Shown here piece after piece: positions 1 to 8,212 of a stretch of 64,000 bases of DNA. Numbering within the stretch: position 1 is the first letter of the stretch; each line of letters starts with the position of its first letter. Made by a program: the position numbers and the translations under genes. Where the stretch lies: the NCBI RefSeq assembly GCF_018424605.1, contig NZ_QTKT01000002.1:248001-312000 (forward strand), in the 5' to 3' direction. A model generated the notes under the pieces. That model was not told the DNA's origin. It did no database searches and worked only from the letters and a program-made list of their open reading frames with translations. The stretch is from Marinobacter lipolyticus (GTDB lineage Bacteria; Pseudomonadota; Gammaproteobacteria; Pseudomonadales; Oleiphilaceae).

Positions 1-154
1 CGGAGCAGGAGCGGCCAGCCGCATCAGCCTGGGTATCACGGTGCTGAGCGGGATGCTGGCGGCGACCATTTTTGGCACCCTGCTGGTGCCGATTTTCTAC
101 AAATGGATTCAGTCACTGAGAGACCGGCGGGCGCGCCGGCCACACGCGTCCTAA
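1..154 (+). CDS. RND efflux pump permease, C-terminal fragment
   Basis: The open frame enters from the left edge (first full codon at position 2) and stops with TAA at 152-154. The 50 residues visible include the stretch GITVLSGMLAATIFGTLLVP and a basic tail, which matches the last transmembrane helix of HAE1/AcrB-type RND permeases. Only the C-terminus is present, so substrate cannot be judged. Its stop codon overlaps the stop codon of the convergent flavoprotein gene (shared CTAA at 151-154), so no intergenic terminator separates them. Confidence 0.8.
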   Translation, partial: GAGAASRISLGITVLSGMLAATIFGTLLVPIFYKWIQSLRDRRARRPHAS

Positions 155-1776
155 CCCACAAACATCTTCTTCGCCAATGGCAGCCCCTTAAGGCCACTGA
201 CCGCAACGGTGGCCAGCAGACCGCCGATCATGGCCCCGGCCACGCCGCAGGTCATCACATCCTGACCGGTCAGGTACAGGCCGGGAATGCGGGTTTTCGG
301 TTTCAGCCAGTCCTGCTCGAAACGGCTGGGCGTGTGGTTCAGGCCATAGATCTCGCCCTTGCTGTAGCGGCAGAAATAGTCGGTGGACAGCGGCGTGGAC
401 AACTCGTAGTAATCCACCTTGCCCTCAAGATGCGGGAATTTTTCGTACAGCTTGGCCAGCAATCGCTGGGCATAGGCTTCCTTTTTCGCCTCGTACTCGT
501 CGCCGCGCTTGCCCCAGGTTTCATCGGCCCAGTCTGCGTACCAGTCGTAAGGCCCCGGTGCGACAATCTCGATGGTGGCCCGCCCGGGGTAACGCTCTGC
601 GAAACTCGGGTCCTTGGCGGAGGGGAACGAGATGTACGTCAGGGGTATGTCGTTCTGCTCCGGTGAGGCGATGAAGTCGCTGACCTGTTTCTCGTAGTGG
701 GTGCCGGGGTAGATCCAGTAGTTGGTTTTCGGCAGTTCGAGATTCTCGGCGGTATCCTGAAGGCCGATGTACAGGCAGTTGCTGGCCATGGAGCGTTCCA
801 CGGTTTTCAGTTTCTGTTGATAATACTCCCGGTGTGGCGCGGACTCCGGAAGCAGCCTGTCGAAGGTGTTGAACACGCCCGCGTTGCTGATCACCAGCGG
901 GGCACGTACCTCGGCGCCGTCCGCCATGCGCACACCGACCGCCTTGCCGTTTTCAATCAGGATTTCCTTTACGTCGGCGTAGGTGAATACCTCGCCGCCG
1001 CTTTGCTGGATAACCGGAATGATGGTCTTGGCCATTTCCGATGCGCCACCCACGGGGTAATAGCCACCGTAAAGATAATGGCGGGCAATCAGCGCGTGGA
1101 TGATGAAGCTGGATTCTGCCGGCGGCAGGCCGTTATCCCCCCATTGGCCGGTCAGCACCGCAATCAGCTCCTGGTTGCTGGTCAGGCTTTCCAGCACCTC
1201 GCGGGTGGGACGATTCAGGAATGAAGGCGCGGCACGGTTGACCAGCTTGCGCAGGGGGCCGGCAGCCAGGTCAGGCAGCACCTTGCCAATCACCAGTCCC
1301 GGCATGGCCTTGGCCACTTTGCGGAGGTAATCGAGGTAGGTGTCGATGGCCTGCGCTTCAGCGGGGAAGGCTTTCAGCAGTTCGGCTTTGAAATTGGCTG
1401 GCCCGGCCACCAGGTCCACATGGCGGTCGCCGATGAAGATGCGGTCAAAATGGGCATCCATGGGGGCCCACTTGAGCTGGCCGTCGGTGATGTGATCGAA
1501 CAGCCGCTTGGTCAGGGTGTGGTCCGCGCCCACGTCACCAATATAGTGCACGCCCACGTCCCACTCGTAGCCGTTACGGTCATAGCTGTGGGTGAATCCG
1601 CCGGCGGTGTAGTGCTGCTCGAAGACGACCACTTTCCTGCCAAGCTTGCTCATGCAGGCGGAGGTGGTCAGTCCGCCGATACCGGACCCGATGACAATGG
1701 CGTCGTAGGGCCCTTCCAGCCGGTTGGCCCGATAGCGACGGCCGACACGAATAGTACTGGGTTTTGGGGTGCTCAT
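151..1776 (-). CDS. Phytoene-desaturase/retinol-saturase-like FAD oxidoreductase
   Basis: A 541-residue flavoprotein. The N-terminus holds a Rossmann dinucleotide-binding motif (IVIGSGIGGLTTSACMSKLG, about residues 28-47), followed by VVVFEQHYTAGG. The C-terminus has the second FAD contact region GLYLTGQDVMTCGVAGAMIGG. This arrangement is typical of the carotenoid isomerase / all-trans-retinol 13,14-reductase branch of the NAD(P)/FAD-dependent oxidoreductases. The substrate is unknown; a lipid or isoprenoid is an inference from the family. The start codon overlaps the stop of the upstream TetR gene by 4 bases (ATGA), so the two are translationally coupled and the TetR protein probably controls this enzyme. 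Confidence 0.85.
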   Translation of the reverse strand: MSTPKPSTIRVGRRYRANRLEGPYDAIVIGSGIGGLTTSACMSKLGRKVVVFEQHYTAGGFTHSYDRNGYEWDVGVHYIGDVGADHTLTKRLFDHITDGQLKWAPMDAHFDRIFIGDRHVDLVAGPANFKAELLKAFPAEAQAIDTYLDYLRKVAKAMPGLVIGKVLPDLAAGPLRKLVNRAAPSFLNRPTREVLESLTSNQELIAVLTGQWGDNGLPPAESSFIIHALIARHYLYGGYYPVGGASEMAKTIIPVIQQSGGEVFTYADVKEILIENGKAVGVRMADGAEVRAPLVISNAGVFNTFDRLLPESAPHREYYQQKLKTVERSMASNCLYIGLQDTAENLELPKTNYWIYPGTHYEKQVSDFIASPEQNDIPLTYISFPSAKDPSFAERYPGRATIEIVAPGPYDWYADWADETWGKRGDEYEAKKEAYAQRLLAKLYEKFPHLEGKVDYYELSTPLSTDYFCRYSKGEIYGLNHTPSRFEQDWLKPKTRIPGLYLTGQDVMTCGVAGAMIGGLLATVAVSGLKGLPLAKKMFVG

Positions 1777-2402
1777 GCTGTGGTGTCCTTGTGAGGTTGT
1801 TCTTGTTCAGAGAGGGAGCCGTCCAGCAGCAGGGTGAGAACGCCCTGGGCCAGTTGTGGTTCCGCATCCGCGCCGGGTAGGTGGCCATCAATGGTCAGTT
1901 GCGAAAGCCCATGCACCAGCGACCAGGCGGCAGCGGTCATCAGCGCCAGCGGCATGGGTTTGAGGTAACCCGCCTGCCGGGCCCGGGCAATGGTGTCTTC
2001 CAGTACCTGGAATGCGCCCTTGCCGGCGGCATCCAGGCGCGGGTGAATACCCCGGGGGAGCACCCGCCCGCCAAACATCAGTCGGTACAGGTTGGGATCG
2101 TCCTGGGCAAAGGCGACGTACACCAGCCCGATGTCAATCAGTGCCCGTCGCGGTTCGGACTGGTCAACCGCCAGAAGGCGTTCCCGCAGGGCTTTGAATC
2201 CGGATACGGCCAGGTCCGCAAGCAGGCTTTCGCGATCGGAAAAATGGCGGTAAAGGGCCGGCGCGCTGACGCCAATCTGTTTCGCCAGTGCCCTGAGGCT
2301 GATCGCGGTGTCGCCGTGTTCCCGCAAGGTGTCGAGGGCGAGCTGGTGTGCCTGTTGAGGCAGGTCGCCGTGGTGGTAGTTGAGGCGTGCTTTTGTGGTC
2401 AT
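1773..2402 (-). CDS. TetR-family transcriptional regulator
   Basis: A 209-residue repressor-type protein. The N-terminal helix-turn-helix is clear (ISLRALAKQIGVSAPALYRHF, roughly residues 34-54), and the C-terminal half resembles the TetR_C/WHG ligand domain. It is the first gene of a two-gene unit with the FAD oxidoreductase (4-base overlap at 1773-1776). A 33-bp near-palindrome begins 2 bases upstream of its start codon and is the obvious autoregulatory operator. The ligand is not predictable. Confidence 0.9.
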   Translation of the reverse strand: MTTKARLNYHHGDLPQQAHQLALDTLREHGDTAISLRALAKQIGVSAPALYRHFSDRESLLADLAVSGFKALRERLLAVDQSEPRRALIDIGLVYVAFAQDDPNLYRLMFGGRVLPRGIHPRLDAAGKGAFQVLEDTIARARQAGYLKPMPLALMTAAAWSLVHGLSQLTIDGHLPGADAEPQLAQGVLTLLLDGSLSEQEQPHKDTTA

Positions 2403-2404
2403 GA

Positions 2405-2437
2405 GTTATCACCGATAACATTGTTAATGGTGATAAC
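2405..2437. promoter_or_regulatory. TetR operator, 33-bp near-perfect palindrome
   Basis: Outer arms GTTATCACC (2405-2413) and GGTGATAAC (2429-2437) are perfectly complementary. The inner bases also match except two positions on each side and the centre at 2421. It ends directly at the TetR start codon (ATG complement at 2400-2402), so bound repressor would block initiation of the TetR/flavoprotein operon. Assigning it to this TetR is inference from position and symmetry. Confidence 0.8.
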
Positions 2438-2534
2438 ATCACAGGCGTGCTCAGGCTGTCAAATGAATTTTTGGGGTCAGGGAATACGCGGCTTAGTGAG
2501 GGGTATAAAAGCAGGAAGGACGGTTTGAAAGGGA

Positions 2535-2556
2535 GGGCAGGCCGACCGGCCTGCCC
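2535..2556 (-). terminator. Hairpin terminator after secreted-protein gene
   Basis: Perfect 9-bp stem GGGCAGGCC / GGCCTGCCC with a 4-base loop, 16 bases downstream of the stop of the minus-strand secreted-protein gene. On the minus strand it is followed by TCCCTTTC, a weak U-rich tract. Confidence 0.6.
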
Positions 2557-2572
2557 CGGGCCCAACAAATCT

Positions 2573-3007
2573 CTACTGTGCGGTAATGACCTTCATAACC
2601 AGATTGCCGTCCTGGCGGATCGGACCGTCTTCCTTGGCGCCGAGGGTGTACTCGAAGATACCGGTTTTCATGCCGCCGTCCTCGCTATGAACCATCAGCA
2701 TCAACATCTCGCCGGATTCCACTTCCTCGGTCAGAATGGCAGCGACGTCCATATTCTTGCCCTTCTTGATGGGAGCGTGGCCAACCACCGGTCCGGGTTT
2801 CATGGCTTCGTCGGTGCGGTGAACCACCAGCCAACCGTTCTTCTCGGCCATGATTTTTTTGGCGGTTACAGTGCCATCGGAGACGGACTGGTCATCCCCC
2901 CAAACGCCCACTTTGGCATCACTCATGGCCATGGCCGCGCCAGAGGTCAGGGCAGTGGAAACCAGGGCCGCTGTCAGAAATGCGTTCTTCTTGAAATGCT
3001 TGTTCAT
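2573..3007 (-). CDS. Secreted small beta-rich protein, DUF7282-like
   Basis: A 144-residue protein with a clear Sec signal peptide: basic MNKHFKK, a hydrophobic core, and a likely cleavage after AMA near residue 27. The mature part contains a repeated pattern of the type 'VSDGTVTAKKI..KNGWLVVHRTDE..KPGPVVG', which resembles the DUF7282 fold of uncharacterised exported proteins. Function is unknown. It lies downstream of, and on the same strand as, the ECF sigma/anti-sigma pair and may belong to their regulon. An AAGGAGAGCG-type ribosome site lies just upstream of the start. Confidence 0.7.
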   Translation of the reverse strand: MNKHFKKNAFLTAALVSTALTSGAAMAMSDAKVGVWGDDQSVSDGTVTAKKIMAEKNGWLVVHRTDEAMKPGPVVGHAPIKKGKNMDVAAILTEEVESGEMLMLMVHSEDGGMKTGIFEYTLGAKEDGPIRQDGNLVMKVITAQ

Positions 3008-3112
3008 TACGCTCTCCTTGTTTTCGGTTGGCCCATCCTTTCGGTGTTTTTCAGATGGGTGTGCCGGGAGTTACGCATGTGCAGCCAAAAAGTTGCAGGT
3101 GAACGCATTTTT

Positions 3113-3859
3113 TCAGAGTTGATGGCCTGATTTACCTTCTCCGGTGGGATAGAGATAGCCATGAATTGCCGGCCCTGTTGGCTGTCCCGTCGGTGAGCCA
3201 CCTTCGGGTTCAACGCTGATGCCAAACGTCGCTGCTTTCAGAAGCTCCGGATCGTATTGGCGAAGTGCCGATTCGTCGATGGTCATGTTGTTGGTAAGAA
3301 CGCCCACAGAACGGGGGTTAGGGCCAAGTTCGTCGGCCTTGATCCACAGCTGGTAGGACCTTCCCTGAACCGGTTCAGCGGTCACCGGGCGAATGTTCAG
3401 TTGCCGGTTTTCAAGGTCCACGGAAAGCAGAAAGGCCGGCTGCTGGTCGTCATGCTGGAACACCGCGACAAACGATTGCGGCTCTTCGGCCGGTTGGAAG
3501 GCCAGAATGGCCACCAGCATCAGGGCCGCGGCGGACGCCACGGCGGTGCTCCATTGCCAGCGTCGCAGGCGGCGCGTCAGTTCGGTTACGGTTGCACCTT
3601 GCGTCACCGGGTTGGAGCTAACGGCCGAGGACTCCAGCTCATCCAGCCGCTTCTCGATACGGGCAAGGAGGTCGGGCCCGGGCTGGATGGGTTCCACTTC
3701 GTCCAGCAGCGGCGCCAATCGCGCCTCCCAGGCCAGAATCAATGCCTCGAGTTCGGGATCTTCATTGCGGCGTGTGGCAACAACACTGCGCTCCTCAGCT
3801 GGCAGCGTTCCCAGAACGAACTCCGCCGCCAGCGTGTCGAGATCGTTGTGGTCGGTCAT
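3113..3859 (-). CDS. Anti-sigma factor, RskA-like
   Basis: A protein of 248 residues starting MTDHND. The N-terminal cytoplasmic part (LDTLAAEFVLGTLPAEER...) resembles the anti-sigma zinc-finger-like/RskA N-domain. One transmembrane helix follows (STAVASAAALMLVAILAF, about residues 105-122). The extracytoplasmic C-terminal domain has the RskA signature YQLWIKADELGPNPRSVGVL and GISVEPEGGSPTGQPTGP. The start at 3859 is chosen because it gives a 4-base ATGA overlap with the sigma gene; an in-frame ATG at 3871 is also possible. It should sequester the adjacent sigma factor at the membrane. Confidence 0.88.
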   Translation of the reverse strand: MTDHNDLDTLAAEFVLGTLPAEERSVVATRRNEDPELEALILAWEARLAPLLDEVEPIQPGPDLLARIEKRLDELESSAVSSNPVTQGATVTELTRRLRRWQWSTAVASAAALMLVAILAFQPAEEPQSFVAVFQHDDQQPAFLLSVDLENRQLNIRPVTAEPVQGRSYQLWIKADELGPNPRSVGVLTNNMTIDESALRQYDPELLKAATFGISVEPEGGSPTGQPTGPAIHGYLYPTGEGKSGHQL

Positions 3860-4470
3860 GGTGCCAGACACCTTTTCAGTTGTTTCAGTGCGCGGTACAG
3901 CCAGGTCTTTACGGTATTCACCGGCTGATCGAAGTGGGCGGCCAGCTGGTCGCGGGACCAGCCATTCAGATACGCCAGGCGAACCATGTCCTGCCGGTCC
4001 TTTTCCAGTTCATCGAGGCACCGGTTCAGGCTCGCTACCGCCTGCTGGCCCTCGAGCTGTGCCTGTGCAGTCGGTTGCACGCTGGCAATCTGCTCAATGT
4101 CATCATCGCTCACGGTACGTCGTGCAGGATGCTTGCGCAGCTCGTCGATGGCGCTGTTGCGGGCGATGGACGCCATCCAGGCAATGGCAGACGCTCTGCC
4201 GGCATCGAACTGCGTCGCTTTCTGCCAGATCTTGATGTAAACGTCCTGAATAACATCATCTGCCCAGGCCCTGTCTCTCAGAATACGCAACACCGTGCCC
4301 AGAAGTTTCGGGGCGGTGGCTTCGTATAGACGGGCGAAGGCGGCGCGGTCGCGCTGAGCGACTTTGGCAATCAGCTTGCCAATGTCCTTTGACGTGAGGA
4401 GAAGCGCACCCTCCGGGTGGTCCGAAGGAGTGCGCTGTGCCTCGAAAGGCTTGGGTGATTCAGATTCCAT
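3856..4470 (-). CDS. ECF RNA polymerase sigma factor, SigK-like
   Basis: A 204-residue sigma-70 family protein. Region 2 is visible at FARLYEATAPKLLGTVLRIL and DDVIQDVYIKIWQ (roughly 40-85). Region 4 is at GWSRDQLAAHFDQPVNTVKTWLYRALKQLKRCL near the C-terminus. It overlaps the downstream RskA-like anti-sigma gene by 4 bases, the usual coupling for ECF/anti-sigma pairs. Targets are unknown; the adjacent secreted-protein gene is a candidate. Confidence 0.9.
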   Translation of the reverse strand: MESESPKPFEAQRTPSDHPEGALLLTSKDIGKLIAKVAQRDRAAFARLYEATAPKLLGTVLRILRDRAWADDVIQDVYIKIWQKATQFDAGRASAIAWMASIARNSAIDELRKHPARRTVSDDDIEQIASVQPTAQAQLEGQQAVASLNRCLDELEKDRQDMVRLAYLNGWSRDQLAAHFDQPVNTVKTWLYRALKQLKRCLAP

Positions 4471-4522
4471 ACTTCGCCTGGGTTGTCGCTGGCGCTTCGG
4501 CCTGGAATCTGAAGATTGCCGG

Positions 4523-5167
4523 TTAAGAGTTGCTCAGGTCAAGGCGCTTTTCCGGAGCGCGGCGGCCAACCGCCAGCGCGGCATCCACGAGCAGGAACGC
4601 CAGAAGGCTCACACCCATCACCGGTGCAAACAGGCCCAGGCCAATCGCGGTGCCCGCCATGACCACCAGCGCCAGAGGCGGTGCTTTGGTCAGTTGGGTC
4701 CACACTCTGCGGGCAGTTGGCCTGTTTTGACCTGCCTGGGTGGGCCGTCGCAGCCACCACATGCGGTATCCCAGTACGATGATCACGCACAACGCCAGGG
4801 CGCAGGCGGCCACGAACAGCTGATTGGGCAGGCCGAACAGAATGCCCATGTGGGCGTCAATGCCCCAGCGGGTCAGTTTGGCGGCCATGGGAAAGGTCTC
4901 GAAATCCACCCGGTCGGTGACCGTCATGGAGTGGGGGGCGATCGCCACCATATCCACCTGGGTCGGCCAGCTGCCGTCAATTTCACGCACAACCCAGGCG
5001 CGGGTGGCATCCGCCGCGGGTTTGATCTCCAGCAGCCCGGCGTCAATGCCTGCCGCCCGGGCACGTTCCAGTACGTCGTCATAGGTGGTGGCGTTCTCAC
5101 CGATGTGATCTCGCGCCGCCACAATCTGATTGGCTAGGGGTTGTGCCGTCGTGTTGTCACATTCCAC
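4523..5167 (-). pseudogene. PepSY-associated TM protein, N-terminally truncated
   Basis: The 214-residue reading frame looks like only the C-terminal half of a PepSY-associated TM-helix protein (full members are about 400-500 residues). Visible parts are the last PepSY-like segment ending DFETFPMAAKLTRWGIDAHMG, then membrane helices (LFVAACALALCVIIVLGYRMWW, ALVVMAGTAIGLGLFAP, SLLAFLLVDAALAV). The only available start is a GTG at 5165-5167, and an in-frame stop lies 15 bases before it. The N-terminal membrane anchor and first PepSY repeats are missing, and the LysR gene abuts the break at 5192. Most likely a 5'-deleted remnant; a functional short form cannot be excluded. Confidence 0.7.
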
Positions 5168-5191
5168 CTGTTCGCCCGGGCGCTAGGACGT

Positions 5192-6064
5192 TCATTCTAG
5201 CCACTTTTTCACCTGATCGATAACAGTGTTCACCCGGTTTGGTACCGGCTGGTTACTTCGCACGCCCAGATACAGTGTCTCACTGACCGGGGTTGGCAAC
5301 TCGTGAATCCGGATCCGGTGAGGTTTCTGGAATGCCGCTACCGCATGGGCCGGCAATACCGTAAAGCCCAGCCCCATGCTGACCGGCTCGAGTATCAGGC
5401 TGATCTGGTTGGAGAACCCTTTCAGCGTGAACTGCCCGATATGCTGAAATTCCTGGAAATTGGCACCGAGCAGCAGGGCTGCATGGTGAGCCCCGTCGGG
5501 GTGATCGATAAAACCGAGCGTCATCAGTTGGTCCCACCCGGGGGCAGAGACGCCGGCCGGAGTTACCAGCCGCAGCGGTTCGCTGGCGATGGCGCTGCAG
5601 CTTACCGCTGGGCGCGCAGCATGGCTGGTCATAAAGCCGACATCCACGCGGTGTTCTGCAATGGCGAGCGCAATGTCTGCGTTTGGCGCGAAGCGGTAGT
5701 CAATGACCAGGGCGGGATGTTGCCTCTGCAACTCAAGAAGATGAGGGTACAGCTTAAGCCCCACGCTGCCAGGCGACATGACCCGCACCAGACCTTCGTG
5801 TGGCGGGTCTTCGGTCACCCGTTGTTCGAGGCCGGAAAGCGCCAGCAGGATGGGTTGCGCCTCGTGGTACAGCCGCTGGCCTGCGTCGGTGAGAGAGAAA
5901 CGTTTGCCCTCACGCACCAGCAAGGATTGCCCCAGCTGCGCTTCCAGCTTGCGAACATGCTGGCTGACGCCGGACTGTGTCATATGCAAGCGCTCTGCGG
6001 TGCGGGTGAAGTGACCCACGTCCACCAGCGTGCAGAAGCTGCGGAGCCAGGTGGTATTAATCAT
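5192..6064 (-). CDS. LysR-type transcriptional regulator
   Basis: A 290-residue LTTR. The N-terminal winged helix-turn-helix is canonical (FTRTAERLHMTQSGVSQHVRKLEAQLGQ, residues 19-46; LVREGKRFSLTDAG). The rest is the two-lobed effector-binding domain (HPALVIDYRFAPNADIALAIAEHRVDVGF). It is divergent from the VOC-family gene at 6158, sharing a 93-bp intergenic region, the usual layout for an LTTR and its target. Confidence 0.9.
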   Translation of the reverse strand: MINTTWLRSFCTLVDVGHFTRTAERLHMTQSGVSQHVRKLEAQLGQSLLVREGKRFSLTDAGQRLYHEAQPILLALSGLEQRVTEDPPHEGLVRVMSPGSVGLKLYPHLLELQRQHPALVIDYRFAPNADIALAIAEHRVDVGFMTSHAARPAVSCSAIASEPLRLVTPAGVSAPGWDQLMTLGFIDHPDGAHHAALLLGANFQEFQHIGQFTLKGFSNQISLILEPVSMGLGFTVLPAHAVAAFQKPHRIRIHELPTPVSETLYLGVRSNQPVPNRVNTVIDQVKKWLE

Positions 6065-6157
6065 TACAAAGAATACTCGAAACCATGATAAATGATAATT
6101 TTACGTAATCTAATGTCGGTTGTAACCTGATTTCATCATCACTCAGGAGGACAGGTT

Positions 6158-6661
6158 ATGAGTAACAACGTTTACCCCCGAAACTTTTCCCACATTGGCA
6201 TTTCGGTGCCGGATCTTGAGAAGGCAGTGGAATTCTACACAGGCGTTATGGGTTGGTACCTGATCATGGAACCCACCGAGATCGTTGAAGACGACAGCGC
6301 TATTGGCGAGATGTGCACCGACGTGTTCGGGGCCGGGTGGGGCAGTTTCCGTATCGCACACCTTTCCACGGGCGACCGGATCGGGGTTGAGCTGTTCCAG
6401 TTCAGCAACCAGACCAACCCGGACAACAATTTCGAATACTGGAAAACCGGCGTTTTTCACTTTTGCGTCCAGGACCCGGACGTTGAAGGGCTGGCGGACC
6501 GGATTGTGGCGGCCGGTGGCAAGAAGCGAATGGCAAAACCCCGCTATTACTATCCGGGCCAGAAGCCGTATCGCATGATCTATATGGAAGACCCGTTCGG
6601 CAACATCGTGGAAATCTACAGCCACAGTTACGAGCTGATCTACAGTGAGGGCGCCTATTAG
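6158..6661 (+). CDS. VOC-superfamily glyoxalase/dioxygenase-like protein
   Basis: A 167-residue single-protein VOC fold. The first beta-alpha-beta module begins FSHIGISVPDLEKAVEFYTGVMGW, with the candidate metal ligand His in 'FSHIG'. The second module contains VFHFCVQDPDVEGLADRIVAAGG and ends MEDPFGNIVEIYSHSYE, with the Glu of 'NIVEIY' as a typical ligand. Strong ribosome site AGGAGG 9 bases before ATG. Reaction unknown: glyoxalase, extradiol dioxygenase or isomerase are all possible. Likely controlled by the divergent LysR protein. Confidence 0.85.
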   Translation: MSNNVYPRNFSHIGISVPDLEKAVEFYTGVMGWYLIMEPTEIVEDDSAIGEMCTDVFGAGWGSFRIAHLSTGDRIGVELFQFSNQTNPDNNFEYWKTGVFHFCVQDPDVEGLADRIVAAGGKKRMAKPRYYYPGQKPYRMIYMEDPFGNIVEIYSHSYELIYSEGAY

Positions 6662-6724
6662 GGTGAGATCCTCAAAGGCAGTTGCTATTGTAGTGGGCGG
6701 TTTCCGGAAAATAAGGAGGTTTGT

Positions 6725-7032
6725 ATGCCTGATCGCAAACCCGCGGTCATCACCGGTGCCTTGCCGATAACGATTCCGGCGGTCGATACGGTTATCGTGC
6801 GTCCAAGGCGGCATTGAATGCATTTGGCAAATCCCTGGCGATGGACCTACAGTCTAAAGGCATAGCCGTAGCACAGCTTCACCCCGGCTATGTGCAGACC
6901 CGCATGGTGAATTTTGGCGGTCTGATAACGCCGGAGGAGTCGGCAAAAGGTCTGGCAGAGCGTATAAGCGCCCTGAACCTGGAGAACACCGGCTCGTTCT
7001 GGCACAGCAATGGGGAAGAGCTGCCCTGGTAG
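6725..7032 (+). pseudogene. SDR oxidoreductase with internal deletion and frameshift
   Basis: A good ribosome site (AAGGAGG at 6713-6719) precedes ATG at 6725, which opens MPDRKPAVITGA, the first beta strand and start of the SDR TGxxxGxG motif. The frame then breaks near 6760-6766. In another frame the sequence resumes with SDR C-terminal features: DNDSGGRYGYRASKAALNAF (catalytic Tyr and Lys of YxxxK), LHPGYVQTRM, ending GSFWHSNGEELPW and TAG at 7030-7032. About 12 N-terminal and 88 C-terminal residues survive, so roughly 120-130 codons of a typical 225-residue SDR are gone. The head frame stops soon after the junction. Confidence 0.85.
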
Positions 7033-7089
7033 TCGACACCGCCCGAAAGGGCGTCTGGGCAGTCCCTATACCTTCAAGCGGAGGCTTTC

Positions 7090-7467
7090 ATGGAGCCGAA
7101 AGACATCGTGGCGCAGTTCATCGCTGATATTAACGACCAGCGCTTTGATGAGGCAAAGGCCTCACTGGAGACGGAAGGCTTTGAATACGTAGGTCCGAAT
7201 ATGCGCTTTCTGCGCCCGGATGACATGCTCGCCTACCAGTTCGGCATGGCGGCCATTCAGAAGGACCTGATTGTTCGGCAGCTCAGCGCCGACGGAGAGC
7301 ACGTGTTCGCCATTCTGGACTACCGCACCCACTTTGAACCCATCGGAGACGTGCGGCTTGCGGTCTGGTTCCGTGTCCGGAACGATAAGATCCAGACGGT
7401 GGAAACCTTCTACAACGCCGCCGTGGTGGAGAACATGCTGGGTGGGAACCTGCCTTCCGCCGGCTGA
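7090..7467 (+). CDS. NTF2/SnoaL-like small protein
   Basis: A 125-residue protein with a cone-fold pattern: N-terminal helix KDIVAQFIADINDQRFDEAKASL, then beta strands such as EHVFAILDYRTHFEPIGDVRLAVWFRVRNDKIQTVETFYNAA. This ordering is typical of NTF2-like/SnoaL-like proteins (polyketide cyclase, limonene epoxide hydrolase or stress-related forms). The ribosome site CGGAGG lies just upstream of the ATG. No catalytic assignment is possible. Confidence 0.75.
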   Translation: MEPKDIVAQFIADINDQRFDEAKASLETEGFEYVGPNMRFLRPDDMLAYQFGMAAIQKDLIVRQLSADGEHVFAILDYRTHFEPIGDVRLAVWFRVRNDKIQTVETFYNAAVVENMLGGNLPSAG

Positions 7468-7483
7468 TGCCCGGGTTTTTCCG

Positions 7484-7837
7484 CTATTCCTCCACAATGA
7501 CCGAGAAGCCGCCGTAGATCAGACGTTTGCCATCAAACGGCATGGGGTTCACGTCCGGCTTCAGGCGCGGGTCCTCCATAAGCCGGGGCATGGCCTCGTT
7601 ACGTACCTCGCGGGAAGGCCACACCAGCCAGGAGAACACCACGGTTTCCTCCGGTTGGCACTGCACGGCCAAGGGAAAAGACGTCACCTTGCCTTCTGGT
7701 ACATCGTCACCCCAGCATTCGACCATATTGATTACGCCGTACTCCTTGAACACCGCGGCGGCATCGGTGGCGTGCTTGATGTACTGGTCCTTGTTGGCAG
7801 TGGGTACAGCGGCTACAAATCCATCGACATAGCTCAT
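7484..7837 (-). CDS. DUF1428 family protein
   Basis: A 117-residue protein matching the DUF1428 pattern: start MSYVDGFVAAVPTANKDQY, centre YGVINMVECWGDDVPEGKVTSFPLAV, and 'VFSWLVWPSREVRNEAMPRLMEDPRL' near the end. The fold is a ferredoxin-like alpha-beta dimer related to YCII/ABM proteins. It lies 15 bp downstream of the DGPF protein gene and is probably co-transcribed with it and the ECF42-type sigma gene. Confidence 0.85.
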   Translation of the reverse strand: MSYVDGFVAAVPTANKDQYIKHATDAAAVFKEYGVINMVECWGDDVPEGKVTSFPLAVQCQPEETVVFSWLVWPSREVRNEAMPRLMEDPRLKPDVNPMPFDGKRLIYGGFSVIVEE

Positions 7838-7852
7838 GATTGTGCTCCTTGT

Positions 7853-8212
7853 TCAGTCTATCGGGGGCAGTTCCCGCACCGGCCGTACCTCGATGCTGCC
7901 GAAGCGCGCCGGCGGAATCCGGCTGGCCAGGTGCAGGGCTTCGTTCAGCTGGCGGGCTTCCAGCAGGTAGAAACCCGCCAGCTGTTCCTTGGTCTCCGCG
8001 AAGGGCCCATCTGAGATCAGCACTTCCTCGTCCCGTACCCGCACCGTGGTGGCAGTCTCCACCGGCTGCAACGGCTGTCCGGTCACGTAGTGTCCCTGGC
8101 TGGTCAGCCGTTCCACCCCTGCGACGCACTCCTGGTTGAGGTCGTGCCACTCCTGCTCGGTCATGGCGTTGATGATGCTTTCCTGGTAATAGACCAAGGC
8201 GACGTATTTCAC
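7853..8212 (-). CDS. YCII/DGPF-domain protein
   Basis: A 119-residue YCII-related protein. The defining motif is VLISDGPFAETKEQLAGFYLLEA (DGPF at about residues 69-72), followed by an A-rich helix and GSIEVRPV. DGPF proteins are the conserved partners of ECF42 sigma factors; the next gene upstream on this strand is such a sigma factor. The biochemical role is unknown. Confidence 0.88.
   Translation of the reverse strand: MKYVALVYYQESIINAMTEQEWHDLNQECVAGVERLTSQGHYVTGQPLQPVETATTVRVRDEEVLISDGPFAETKEQLAGFYLLEARQLNEALHLASRIPPARFGSIEVRPVRELPPID

Noticed and set aside
6081..6110. AT-rich half-palindromes (TTACGTAA, ATGATAAATGATAAT) as a LysR box
   Set aside because: Location is right but no clear T-N11-A palindrome stands out, so not listed as a site.
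7040..7051. GCCC-GAAA-GGGC hairpin after the SDR pseudogene
   Set aside because: Only a 4-bp stem without U-tract; not enough for a terminator call.
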